Of a stretch of 64,000 nt of DNA, positions 23,233-34,050 are shown in pieces. Each line of letters begins with the position of its first letter. The first letter of the stretch is position 1. Origin of the DNA: Vanessa cardui (Eukaryota; Arthropoda; Insecta; Lepidoptera; Nymphalidae); contig NC_061128.1 in the NCBI RefSeq assembly GCF_905220365.1, forward strand, positions 5,766,001 through 5,830,000, written 5' to 3'. The notes beneath the pieces are model-generated. The model made no database searches, was not told the DNA's origin, and was given only the letters and a program-made list of their open reading frames with translations. The translations under genes were made by a program, and so were the position numbers.

Positions 23233-23901
23233 ATGTTACAAAATTTAGAGAATGAAGAAGATTATGAAGTAATAAATACAGTTCAAATAGAACAACTACA
23301 TGATTGGATGGAAGTAGCTGCTGGACCACAAAATATTAATCAAGAAGATGATTTAGGTAGAAGAGAAATTGATATCCGATATCAATGGCATTCTATTTCA
23401 AGCAAACAACTATTGAATTCATTAGAAACATTTATTGAAAATGAAAAAATTGCAAGAAATCAAAGAAACCCTAACATAAATAATCACAATTATTTGTCAA
23501 ATTTTGCTTTTTCTGGTGAACAGCAAGAAGTGATTAATATATTTGAAAAACAACTTAATTATCTACAAGGTTACGAGGAAGAACAATCTGTAAAAAGAGT
23601 GGTTATAAAGGGAAAAGCTGGCTCTGGAAAAAGCACATCGATAAATTACTTTACTTTTCGATTGAATCAAATATTGGGATCATCATCTTATAAATTGCTT
23701 GCACCAACTGGTGCTGCTGCTGTGAATATTAATGGTTCGACAATTCATTCTAAACTTTTATTGGGAGTAAATAAAACGTTCAAAGATCTCGATTTACATG
23801 CACTTGCTAATTTTCAAGAAGAATTATATGGTTGTAAATTTATAATTATTGATGAAATGAGTATGATTGGATGTAGTCTTATAAGGAAGGCGTTTACGTA
23901 G
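23233..23901 (+). pseudogene. Helitron helicase module, N-terminal half (Walker A and B)
   Basis: In frame with the preceding piece across one TAA, so only a stop separates them. It codes the Pif1-like superfamily 1 helicase that unwinds DNA during rolling-circle transposition. Motif I/Walker A is GKAGSGKST (about 23610-23637), followed by LLAPTGAAAVNINGSTIHS (motif Ia region) and the Walker B IIIDEMSMI (about 23842-23868). After SLIR the frame is lost near 23880-23890 and a TAG follows at 23899. The continuation in another frame, RRLRRAFPSRQDEPFGG, is clear. Confidence 0.85.
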
Positions 23902-24912
23902 AGCTTTTCCTTCAAGGCAAGATGAACCATTTGGTGGATTATTTGTATATTTTTTTGGAGATATTAATCAGTTGCCACCTGTAAATGATAGGCCGCTTTA
24001 TAGTAATAAAACTGAAGGAAGTGAATTTCTTTTAGAAGGAAAATTGTTATATACATCAAGTATTCAAAAATATTTCTTTTTATCATCATCATTTCGACAG
24101 AATGAATCTCAACAAGTTTTTAGAGATATACTTGATCGAATTAGTAATGGTGAATGTACGGTAGAAGATTACAAAAAATTAATGACACGGAGTATACAAT
24201 CATTATCATTAAATGAACGGATTTTTTTCAACGATGCCATTAGACTATTTGCAACAAACAAAGATGTAAAAGAATTTAATCATCAAAAGTTAAAAGAATT
24301 ACGTCAACCAGTTGCTTATATTCCAGCTTATCACAATTGTTCCAAGGCAAAATCAGTAAGTGCAGAATTATTAGGTGGACTTGAACCATTTATTATTTTA
24401 TCGATTGGATCTAAAGTTATATTACGTTCTAATTTGTGGGTTGAAAATGGATTGGTCAATGGAGCTGTAGGTTATGTCGAAGATATAATTTATGAAGAAA
24501 ATTGTAGTCCCCCTGATCAAATGCCGCGAGTGATAATGGTCCGATTTGAAAATTATTCTTATTCAACTTACGAAAATAGTGGTTGTATTCCAATATTACC
24601 CATAACTAAATTTTGGAAAAATGGAAATACCAATTGCTCAAGAAAACAATTTCCATTACAATTAGCTTTCGCAATTACAATTCATAAATCACAAGGTTTA
24701 ACATAAGATAAAGCTGTTGTAGATATTGGAGAAAAAGAAACCTCTATTGGTTTAACTTATGTCGCGTTTTCAAGAGTAAAAACATTTGAAGGATTAGCAT
24801 TAAATAGAAGATTTATTTATGATAGATTAAGTAGTATTAAAAACTCAAATATGTTGAAGTGTAGAAAACAAGAAGAAATCCGTATGAGAAATGTAAATGC
24901 TTTGATACAATA
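23886..24912 (+). pseudogene. Helitron helicase module, C-terminal half
   Basis: Resumes after the frameshift with LRRAFPSRQ, then GDINQLPPV (the motif III region), SSSFRQNE (motif IV area) and FAITIHKSQGLT (motif V). TAA at 24704-24706 follows, and the same frame continues DKAVVDIGEK to YVAFSRVKTFEGL, the motif VI region, ending at TAA near 24913. All Pif1-type motifs are therefore present. There is no endonuclease domain after the helicase, which favours a canonical Helitron over a Helentron. Confidence 0.83.
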
Positions 24913-24914
24913 AA

Positions 24915-25110
24915 AAATTTAAAATTTGAATTTTTTTTGTCGTATGAGTTATTTATAGAAGTCCATATTAATAATTCATATATTAAAATATACTTTTAAT
25001 AATATTATTCATTATTAATAGTATATATTATTAATTAATAATAATATATATTATTAGTTAATAATAAATAATATTATTATTTATTATTGTTAATAAATTA
25101 TTACTAGGTA
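24915..25110. repeat. AT-only low-complexity tract in the Helitron 3' region
   Basis: Long run of ATA/TTA words with self-complementary segments such as attattaattaataat. It lies between the helicase stop and the CTAG end. Confidence 0.7.
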
Positions 25111-25152
25111 GAAATACCTCGCGAGCCCTCACAAAGCTGCGCTTTTTGCTAG

Positions 25153-26325
25153 TATATATAACAGAGAAACCACTCAAATCGTACATTCTTTTTGGTGACC
25201 CAAGCGCCCAGGTGATCAGGTAGGTACATGAAATACTCGTGCCTCACTTTGGACGAACGCTGAGACTTAAAAGATCCCTTTGAACGCCTAGTACCCATGA
25301 TCCAACAAGCGCGTGCGGGTGCATTTTTATTTATAATTAAGTGATCAACATTAATTTAGGGTTACAAAATATTTCGTTCATATCATAAATATACCTCATC
25401 AATATACAATGTAATGGGCATACCATTACATTAGGCTCGGTTCCTTTCAGTACTAAATTAGGTTTGTTTCTAAAAATATGTGTCTTTTTTTTCAAATTAC
25501 GAAAAAGAAAGGAAAAGAAAAATTTCTGTACGAATATAATATATTTTTATAAAATGTTACATAATATACTGACATAAAGTTAGATATCATTATATAATCA
25601 TAATCGTAGGTCAACCCGTCCCGACTTCTCGAATGTAAAATTAGGGTTTGGTCCCATGTCATTTTTTAAAATAACATATAAATTTGTTTCGAGAGAACAT
25701 AATATAACCTGTAACATAATATTTGCTTCAAATCTGTTTATAAGTTACGAGTATACGAAGTTTCACCCGCACCACTTTGGAGTCCGAAAATCCACAGCGC
25801 GATTTTGAAGATTTTTTCTGCCTCGCACAACCTCTCTGTGAAACCAGCTTTCGCCTTAGCCATACTAAGCAATGGCTATATAATATACCGATTTTACGTG
25901 AACCCGGAAAATAAAATAAGGAAAATATTGAATAATATATTTTTATTTTATAACAATTATTCATCAAATTTTAAAATAAAAATTGAAAAAATACGATTAC
26001 ATATTAAAAATTTATACATTGAATGCTATAGCCGAATTTTTACAAAAACTTTTTCAAAAAGGATTATTTTCCATTCCGCTTCCGTAAATACTCTCAATAA
26101 ATTCTTCATATTGATCCGCGGATGAACCCTTGTGACGTATGAAAATGAGATTTCTGTACGAGGTATTTCAGCGAGAAAGGCCAGATTCATCGCTTCCCGA
26201 GGTCACTGTTGCATTGGTATCTTCTATGCATAATACTTGGAGAATACGGTTTTGGAGAAATATACTTTTAGAAAGTGCTTTTCAAAAATACACGCAACTA
26301 AATCACACGCAATTAGCGTCACTTT
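25153..26325. other. Non-coding DNA, unassigned
   Basis: No supported gene. A patch at 25185-25320 (ttttggtgacccaagcgccc) is GC-richer and looks like old element DNA. 25735-25870 carries caccctg-like and 'gtttcacccgcaccactttgg' words. None could be assigned. Open frames at 25728-26125 lack motifs. Confidence 0.35.
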
Positions 26326-26367
26326 TCAACCGACTTCCAAAAGGAGGAGGTTATCAATTCGTCTGTA

Positions 26368-26398
<31 letters not shown>

Positions 26399-26800
26399 GT
26401 TACCTCATAACTTTTTACTGGGTGGACCGATTTTGATAATTTTTTTTTTGTTTGAAAGGTAGTGCTTCCCGTGGGGTCCCATTTTTTTTATTTTTTTTTC
26501 CGATGATGGTATCCATGTGAAAACGACATAAGTCTCAAATTTGCCTTATGTATATGCGCGACAAATAGGTGAATAACTGAAAATCACGTTAACCAATTTT
26601 GAAAATTCTTTTTTTATTATAAAATATATACTTCTAGGGTAATTTGGTGAAAGTTTGGTAAGGTTCTGAGCACAGGATCCATGACAAAGTAACGGAACGG
26701 AAGGGAACGGAACAATTCTGAGGAGCACGTTAGCGATACTCGGTCGAATCTTTTATTTATAGGTTATTTGGATATTTGAGTCACCTTCCGTAATGTGGTT
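26326..26800 (+). mobile_element. 'caaccgacttcc' element, long 5' part
   Basis: Starts ttttcaaccgacttccaaaag, gaggaggttatcaattcgtctg and a 20+ T-run, then ttactgggtggaccgattttg, gtagtgcttcccgtggggtc, gaaaacgacataagtctc and gcgcgacaaataggtgaat. I recognise this from memory as a common arthropod repeat. A short copy sits at 57508-57558. The related 'gaagtcgg' end lies at 28003-28012. Confidence 0.6.
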
Positions 26801-26838
26801 ATGTTTATGTAATTATCATAGTCGAATATTATATTCAA

Positions 26839-27091
26839 CTAGCTACCCACCCCGGCTTCGCACGGGTGCAATACTGATATTAAATATACTACAGAATTTG
26901 TTTATATACGACATCACATCGCAAACTTCTAAAATTATCAGTGTTTCTTTACTATATTGTTCATGTATTATATACACAAACCTTCCCCTTGAATCACACT
27001 ATCTTTTAAAAAAAAACCGCATCAAAATCCGTTGCGTAAATTTAAAGATATAGGGACAGAGAAAGCGACTTTGTTTTATACTATGTAGTGA
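26839..27091 (-). mobile_element. Non-autonomous Helitron, 253 bp, exact ends
   Basis: Read on the minus strand it starts TCACTACATAGTATAAAAC, preceded by host A (27092). It ends ...ggggtgggtagCTAG, followed by host T (26838). Near the 3' end the sequence gcacccgtgcgaagccgggg can fold (gcac/gtgc or cccg/cggg). TC start, CTAG end and insertion between A and T are the Helitron hallmarks. It has no coding capacity. Confidence 0.85.
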
Positions 27092-27438
27092 TAGAACTCC
27101 TATACGGCTCGCAGTTAGGGTGCGATATGGGGCAGAATTTCTTACTATCTTTAATCAAATTTTGTGTATGTGATGTGATGTCATATGATGTACGAAATAT
27201 AGTTGGTCTTTTTTAAAGTTTTTTTGCTGAGTTCGATTACAGCTCTTTCGAGGGATCCTTGTAGTTTACGCCGCGTGACGTATTAAATCCGCATTTTCGA
27301 AAGTCTATTTTTGCTTTATTCGCAAGTTTCCTTTGAAATTGTCCTCGAAGTAGTTTCTGACTCATATAAACGGAACACTTAATCTATACATATTAAAAAA
27401 AATTAGTTAGTCAACATCAGCTTCACTTAAAATCAAAA
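27092..27438. other. Unassigned DNA between Helitron and foldback
   Basis: Includes a GC-richer part (ctcctatacggctcgcagttag, ttacgccgcgtgacgtatt). It may be internal sequence of the 26326 element; no gene seen. Confidence 0.3.
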
Positions 27439-28039
27439 AATAAATAAAATTTTAACAAAAAGAAAAACCGACTTCAAACAAAACACTATTTTAAAACAAA
27501 TGAATATGCACGAAAAAGTAATAAAAATAATTGCGTATTCAACATATTTTTTAGAGTCTTCCTAAGTTAAATGAAATGAAAAATATTAGACTACTTAAAA
27601 GTCGATTAACGATTATATCATGTAGTTATAATTATTGTCATATTTGGAGTCGGTGTCAGCCAATAAAACCCTACAGTATATCTATCAAAAAAACAATACG
27701 AGAATACTTTAACAAATATGTTTTTTACAAATTACCGTTTACACAATAATATACTGGATCAATCAAGGGGCTCGTATCGCTTCTTTCTTTTGATTGTTGG
27801 GGCAAGGGCACCGTGGCTGACACCGGCTCCAAATATACCAATAACTATAACTACATGATATAATCGTTAATCGACTTTTAAGTAGTCTAATATTTTTCAT
27901 TTCATTTAACTTAGGAAGACTCTAAAAAATATGTTGAATACGCAATTATTTTTATTACTTTTTCGTGCATATTCATTTGTTTTAAAATAGTGTTTTGTTT
28001 GAAGTCGGTTTTTCTTTTTGTTAAAATTTTATTTATTCA
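27439..28039. mobile_element. Foldback element: ~223-bp inverted arms, 153-bp centre
   Basis: 27439-27661 and 27815-28039 are inverted copies with few differences. Each outer end reads attttaacaaaaagaaaaacc then gacttcaaacaaaacac. Each inner end reads tttggagccggtgtcagcc or gagtcggtgtcagcc. The centre, 27662-27814, is unrelated. Single arms occur at 16975-17175 (+) and 59487-59683 (-), so the arm is a mobile unit. It could be a long-TIR MITE or two head-to-head copies. Confidence 0.8.
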
Positions 28040-28357
28040 TTTATAAGGTTAATTTTGTTATCTAAATTTGTTGATTAAAAAAACTGCCTTAGATAGATAT
28101 TTGCTTACTAAATATTAAGAGCCTAAATATAAAAACAGCAATAATAGAAGTACATTTTTAAGATGATATGACTTTTTCCGTACCCTGCTAAAAATGTTAT
28201 AAAAACTCAATAGAGGGATAAATAAGAGGAATACAAATTAATTTGACACAGATTATAAAATATATTTAATTTCATGAGCTTTGCACAAACCTGTCTAGAT
28301 AGTTACTATCCGCTCCTCACACTCTTGTCAAACAACAATACTTAAAATTGAATACGG
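28040..28357. other. AT-rich non-coding DNA
   Basis: Nothing recognised. Confidence 0.35.
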
Positions 28358-28490
28358 TGAGTGAGCTAGTGTTATTGCAGGCACAAGTGACGTTACATCA
28401 AAGTGACGTAGCATATGCCCACGAGGTATGGGATCGTTATTATTTCTCGCAGTGGCAATGTCTACGTGAGTAGGTGATTAATCATCAAGT
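28358..28490 (+). mobile_element. Very diverged poly-A retroposon fragment
   Basis: gtgagtgagctagtgttattg, caggcacaagtgacgttac, tttctcgcagtggcaatgtc follow the order of the 7025-7311 family with many substitutions. Confidence 0.4.
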
Positions 28491-29371
28491 GTTTTATTTG
28501 CCAGACTTCCTAATAGTATAACTAATAGTATGAGCTTCCAATAATCATGTACAATTATTAAATAAATAATAACACGCAATTATCTTACAACTAACACTTA
28601 TTTTTACTTCAAACTGCACTGTTTAGACTGTTTAATTCGGATTATTGTTTTTTGGGATAAAAACTGTAACCATCTGTATAGATTCACGTGTTGTGCTTGA
28701 TTATCCAAGTCAATGTTCTTTGTCAAGATTATTATGCTATAATAAGCGTAGCAGGATCATCGATTTAAATAATTAGTTTACCTAATATATACCTTACACA
28801 ACTAATACTTTTTATTATATATAGGTTTAATATTAACAACCAAAATATTTTATATAATAATAAAACGTGAGTTAATACTATTCAAATCTATCGTTACTTT
28901 TTCATTAAACTTCCAATACGCTTTTGCAATTTATTTGTGAAAATCTATTCGTAAAACACATGCATCACTGAATTGCTTTCAAATAAAAGTACGTTTTTAT
29001 TATAATAAATGCATACCAAGTACCAATATCGTGAAATGGTTTCCGATTTTAAATTTCAAACTGATGTTTAAAAGGGAAAACATCAGAGTTCCACTCAAAT
29101 AATGTACAACACGCGAAACGCTTGAGAGAATTAAGTACTTGTAATCGCGGATTAAAATAAAGAACAGAATATAAATTAAAAGGAGCAAGTATGTGAGCGC
29201 GGTGTGGGGTGTAGCTGAGGCAAAACAGTTAAATAGTTTTTTAAAAGGAACGCTTGCTTAAGTGTTGTTTAATTATTCTACACTTAATGTAATTTAAATA
29301 GGACTTTGTGAATAATTATGGGGATGGTCCAGTTGTTCGCGTACGTAAATCTCTAGTGTCAACTTGTTAAA
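28491..29371. other. AT-rich non-coding DNA
   Basis: No gene or repeat recognised; the short minus-strand frame 29000-29188 has no motif. Confidence 0.35.
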
Positions 29372-29672
29372 AAAATAATCGAAATCAAAATAGACTTTAT
29401 TCAAATAGCAAGCACTTTTGAATAGTCATTTAACAACTATATTAAGTTAATCCACCAGGGCACTCGGCAGTTACTCTTTTTCAAGATTTAAAAATACATG
29501 TTAGTTAATTACAAATATGTTAATTACAAGTATGTAATATATCCTGCATGGAATTCAATAAGTATTAATTTCACGCTTTTTATCGTTTGTATAATAATGT
29601 TTTGAATAATATGCCTTATTTACAAATGGTTTGAATTTATAAAAGTTAAATATGTTCTGGTATAAATTCGCG
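29372..29672 (-). mobile_element. Retroposon 3' fragment ('caagcacttttgaat' family)
   Basis: Minus-strand copy: gaaatcaaaatagactttat, caagcacttttgaatagtc, cagttactctttttcaag, ttaattacaaatatg, atcctgcatggaattc, tttcacgctttttatcg. It is related to 48256-48413 (+) and 57463-57640 (-). I recognise it as a common lepidopteran repeat; parent element unassigned. Confidence 0.6.
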
Positions 29673-31124
29673 GTCACTGGATGAGATCAATGATTTTTAT
29701 CTGTTTTATACTTATATATTTCTTGCTTACCACTGACGAAAAGCATGTGGACACCTACATATGTGTCTAATGTGATATGGTAGTAATTTATCTGCTAGCT
29801 CCAATTGAAGCAGCTGCGTTGATTGAGCTCCAAACATTCTTGTCAAAATAAAAAAAGGTAGTAGCCAGTGCATTATTATATTTACAGGCATTTTCTTTTT
29901 TTTACAAAAGATATTCGTAGTAGATAATACCTATTAGTCATCCCCTTTACTGATAACCACTTTTTAGTTTTCTATTGTCAAATAGTATTCCAACCATAAC
30001 TGAGAACAACCACATAACATACAACAGGAAGATAAGCTAAATAATAATTAACAAATATATAAAATCGATTGCAATTAAATCGGTAATTAAGCGTGTTTTT
30101 ATCCGTGTCGCCGCAATGTTTAGAGCATTTTACGAGATTCCCTTGTTACACTTACGGCTATACTTATTGTCATTGCCCTTAACTTCTAAACAAATAGCTT
30201 GCACGTTCATTTTATGTGTAGCTTGTTATCGTATACTTTTGACGTCAAAGTAAGCCTTTTGTTATCATGTCTCTTTAAGCAACGATACGATTTTATTATA
30301 TGATTTTTTAGTATATTAATAGGGATACCTTGAGTGTATTAAACAAAAATGAGAACTAGACGTAAATATTTTTGTTTTGATTATTTTCTGTTTTATGCTG
30401 TTATTTTTTTGTTTTAGAACGGTGATTCTTTTTGACATATTTCGATGACGGCCATTTTAAACACAGAATAGCTTTTAATAAAAATTAGCTTAAAGTTCTG
30501 CGTAAGAAGTAAGTGTTCTTTATGTTATCGTATATTAATATTATGTACATCCGAACTCAGGTGTATTATTATTTCTTTCACTGGCGTATTATGATGGGGA
30601 TATCCGAAACGACCAAATAGTAATCAGCTGTAGCAACTCTCTACGTAAAAAATGCAATAACTTTCGCAGGATCAGCTCTAGGCTTCATAATCTGCAGCAC
30701 AGCACAGGTTCCCAATAGCAAAGCTATGGAACATTTTCATTTAGTTAGTATCTGTTTAGACATTTTACATATTAGTGCATATGTAAACATTACAATCAGC
30801 GTTTCTAAACCATTCATCCAATCGAGTAGAAATTTTGTATAGTTGTTATCGACACTTGCGTGAAGGTTTTCAGCAATAATACCAACAAAGCACATTTCCG
30901 TAAGAACGAGCGAGTTCTTACGAAAACGAAGAAGTATTGTTTTGCATTGCAAGTCATTTCATTTATAATATGATACGAGGATGACTTCAATGTTGAAATG
31001 TTTTAGAACCTGTGGTCTACCTTTAAATATTCATGATTAAAATAGAATATTTTGAACTTTCCATCTACCTATATATTTGCTTATTTACTTGAAGTTTTGT
31101 TAAAAGGTGTGATCAAATATACAA
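29673..31124. other. AT-rich non-coding DNA
   Basis: No gene. A 9-bp perfect hairpin at 30899-30922 (cgtaagaac / gttcttacg) is the only structure noted. Confidence 0.35.
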
Positions 31125-31215
31125 TTACAGTTAATAATTACAGGATATTTACCAGGTTACGGGATATTTACCATTTAAAAAAACATGGTAAATATTCCGT
31201 AATTGATAACTGTAA
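31125..31215. repeat. Two-tier imperfect hairpin
   Basis: Inner arms 31160-31174 (cgggatatttaccat) and 31185-31199 pair at 14 of 15 sites around a 10-nt loop. Outer arms 31125-31140 and 31200-31215 pair around ttacagtta/taactgtaa. The loop is flanked by a further ggatatttacca copy at 31143. Confidence 0.75.
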
Positions 31216-31230
31216 TAATAAAAATAACCA

Positions 31231-31443
31231 TCATCATCATCATCGTCAGCCCGTTTTTGTCCACAGACATAGGCCTCTCCAAGTGCACGCCACTGTGGTC
31301 TTTCTCCGGCTACTCGCATCCAGCTCCTGCCTGCCGCCTTACGTAACTCGTCACTCCACCGTGCCTCAGGACATCCTACACTACGTTTGCCAAGACGCGG
31401 TCTCCACTCTAGAACACGTTTTCCTCAACGGTTGTCAAATATT
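31231..31443 (-). mobile_element. 5'-truncated RTE 3' fragment
   Basis: Copies the last ~200 nt of the element at 3388, including the Arg/Trp-rich C-terminal codons, and ends in a (GAT)n tail (+ strand catcatcatcatcatcg). The 10-bp direct repeat aaaataacca at 31221-31230 and 31444-31453 is its target-site duplication. The right flank matches the unassigned element at 19310-19345, so it landed in older repeat DNA. Confidence 0.85.
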
Positions 31444-31475
31444 AAAATAACCATGTTAATTTAAAATCTTATACA

Positions 31476-31866
31476 AATATACAATATTAAGTCATTTCCT
31501 TTACTTTCACATTAGTTATAGAAAAAAGAAAGAGATACATAGATTATTGTTTAATTTTGGAAAATAGGACGTCTTAGTTTCGTTTATAATGCATTGGTGA
31601 AGTAACGAATGGTTTATATTGCCAATAGAGTGTAATCATTATAATTATAGCCAGTCTGTCGAATTATTAATATAGCGAGCATATGGTTTAAAAGAAAGGC
31701 TCTGAATTATTTAGTAGATAAAAAACAGCTGGTTATTTTTTTATTTTCATTTATTCCAACTTGGGTTATGTTGCATTTGGGATTATGTTCTTTTAAGTTA
31801 TTTGTTGACCTATTCTCGTAATTTAATTAAGACAAATAATGGACACCTGAAATTGGTTTGCGTAAT
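31476..31866. other. AT-rich non-coding DNA
   Basis: Nothing recognised. Confidence 0.35.
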
Positions 31867-32387
31867 GTATATTACTATTATAAATGCCAAAGTAACTCTG
31901 CCTGTCTGTCTGTCGCTTTTTCACGGCCCGTGAAAATGCGAAAATTTCATCAAATACAACCGATGAAATTTTTTATTTAGTAAACTTGAACCAACCCAGA
32001 GCAGAGATGGCCCAGTGGTTAGAACGCGTGCATCTTAACCGATGATTGCGGGTTCAAATCCAGGCAAGCACCGCTGATTCAAGTGCTTAATTTGTCTTTA
32101 TAATTCATCTCGTGCTCAGCGGTGAAGGAAAACATCGTGAGGAAACCTGCATGTGACAAATTTCAAAGAACTTCTGCCACATGTGTATTCCCGCATTGGA
32201 ACATAACCCGCATTGGAACAGCGTGGTGGAATTTGTTCCAAACCTTCTCCTTAAAGGGAGAGGAGGCCTTTAGCCCAGCAGTGGGAATTTACAGGCTATT
32301 GTTGATGTTGTTGTATAAACTTGAACCCCAATAAACACCTGAAAATTAAGACTCTTAAAATCGAGCGAAGCGGCGGGCAATTACTAG
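31867..32387 (+). mobile_element. Non-autonomous Helitron-like element split by a SINE
   Basis: Left part: ctattataaatgccaaag, gcctgtctgtctgtcgc, tttttcacggcccgtgaa, aaatttcatcaaatac, agtaaacttgaacc. Right part: aacttgaaccccaataaac, atcgagcgaagcggcgggc, ending CTAG at 32384-32387 followed by T. The SINE at 31997-32315 interrupts it. The 5' start is approximate and lacks a clear TC. Confidence 0.6.
31997..32315 (+). mobile_element. SINE copy 5, full length, nested
   Basis: Complete head with A-box (gatggcccagtggttagaac) and B-box (gggttcaaatcc), body and tail (gctattgttgatgttgttg). It is bounded by a perfect 12-bp direct repeat, taaacttgaacc, at 31981-31992 and 32316-32327. A small internal duplication (cccgcattggaaca twice, ~32192-32221) is peculiar to this copy. 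Confidence 0.9.
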
Positions 32388-32389
32388 TA

Positions 32390-32757
32390 TATTATAATTC
32401 AGAATGTTGTGGGTTTTATTCAATCAATAAATAAGCAACGAAAAAATTTAAAGAAATATACTCAATCTAATTATCTCTGTTAGTAATCACGGGATAATTA
32501 TTTAGTATCTTGTAAAAACTCCGTTATCGTTTATAAAGACAATTCCATAAAAATGGCGTAAAAAGTCGGCGCCAAATTTTTTTACGACGCGGTATTCATA
32601 AAACCGTGGAATGGGAAACACAAAATGAATGTAGAGAAAGTGCCTTAAAATCTGATCATTCTCATTGCAATATTATTTTATAGTAATTGCCATTGCTTCC
32701 GGGATCTATAAAGTAATATATCTACTCGTTCTCACAACATCTACCTTTATTAATCAG
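32390..32757. other. Non-coding DNA with a diverged repeat
   Basis: 32508-32625 (gtcggcgccaaattttttt, tacgacgcggtattc, gtggaatgggaaac) resembles 34494-34612 (gttggcgccgaaattttac, gacacgacgtccac, gtggaaatc). No coding potential. Confidence 0.4.
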
Positions 32758-33005
32758 GTAAGTGAGTCGGTTAGAACATGAGTATCTTAATACTTGATTA
32801 CGGGTTCAAACCCGGGCAAGCACAATTGAAATTCCATTTGCTTAATTTGTGTTGATAATTCTCCTGCGAGAAGGAAAATGTGGCAAGGGAACCTAATGGT
32901 GCCGCATATGCGTCCACCAACCCGCATAAGAGTCGCGTCATAGTATTAGCTTCAAAAGGGAAGGTGGCCTTAGTCCAACAGCAGACTATTTACAAGCTGT
33001 TATAG
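32758..33005 (+). mobile_element. SINE copy 6, old and internally deleted
   Basis: Recognisable by cggttagaacatgagtatctta, gggttcaaacccgggcaagc, ccaccaacccgcat, gtggccttagtccaacagc and tttacaagctgtta. Heavily diverged, with gaps in the middle. Confidence 0.65.
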
Positions 33006-34037
33006 TTTTCAATATAAAAATAATGTTCCAAAATCTATACGCTTTAATATTTCTTATCTTTTAAATCTTATTTTTTCCCCTTTTTTATATTTAAATTACA
33101 ATAAAATTTTGATTGCCGGCATAAACCCATATTGAGAGGATTGCCAGCAAAAACCTATGTTGAAAGGACTTTAATGGAACCTTCGAAATTATCGTAGTAT
33201 AAATTTTATATGTGTCTTTATATAAATGCTATGAATTTCGTCCGTCAAAATATTATGTTCTTAAACAATAGTAATGTTTCTAATGGTAATATATCCTTCA
33301 TGTAATGAATGGAGTAGAAAATAAAGCAGTTCAGTCATGTTGTTTATTCCACAACTGCGAATGAGGATTATTGGATACGAATAGAGTATATGTTTGTTTC
33401 ATAAACAGATTTCCACATGATTCCTTCAGCGCTGAACACAGGATGAATTATTGATAACAAAAAAACAATAATTAAAAAGTTAGTGTCGCTTACTTCATCC
33501 AACCTGGTCTCTTCGACAAAATCCACTTGTTACTTCCATTGCGCCATCATAGCTCTTTACGTTAAAGAAAAATTATCCTAAAGTAAGCCTTAATTTTTTC
33601 TTTGCGATATTATTTGGTAAGGCATACATTAGGCATGCGATGAAAATATAGGCTTTCGTGGTCCAAATCGAAAAATATATTCTTAAATCACAAGTTTATT
33701 TGTAGGTTCGGAGCGGTACCTGGTAATACCTCGACCCGGTGGTTCTTCGGGTAAGTGGGGACAATTTTACGACACAAAGACCCTAATTTATTCTTGAACC
33801 GGATTTATTCTGTGTACGGAGTTGATGACAGAGGGCTCTTAGAGTTAATGTAGATCTTGTCATTGGAAATTGGAACGGCCACGGCTGTGATATTTGTTAC
33901 GGGAAATTGAATATCGGCGGTGAGTTATTTCTATGTACCGACTTCGTTATGAGTCACGCAAATATACGAACAATTAAAATTAATATCTATCTAAGTATGT
34001 TACCCCTTAAATACTAGATATTTTTATTACTTTCATG
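33006..34037. other. Non-coding DNA, includes one copy of a diverged repeat
   Basis: 33826-33928 (ttgtcattggaaattggaac, ggccacggctgtgatatttg, gaaattgaatatcgg) aligns with 35693-35797 at roughly 70% by eye. Remaining sequence unassigned; no gene. Confidence 0.4.
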
Positions 34038-34050
34038 AATATTATTTATA

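Larger units (their letters stand above)
19981..25152 (+). mobile_element. Autonomous Helitron (RepHel type), decayed
   Basis: A rolling-circle transposon coding a Rep-helicase on the plus strand. The 3' end fits the Helitron rule: ...gctttttgCTAG at 25149-25152 followed by T, with a small stem (aaagc/gcttt) just upstream. The 5' end is proposed at TC 19981-19982, preceded by A at 19980, next to a GC-rich foldback (agggcgagcgaagcgagccct). This start is a guess and could lie up to ~50 nt further in. No target-site duplication is expected or seen. The region 24915-25110 between ORF and terminus is a run of TTA/ATA words. Coding is broken by three stops and two frameshifts. Confidence 0.8.
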
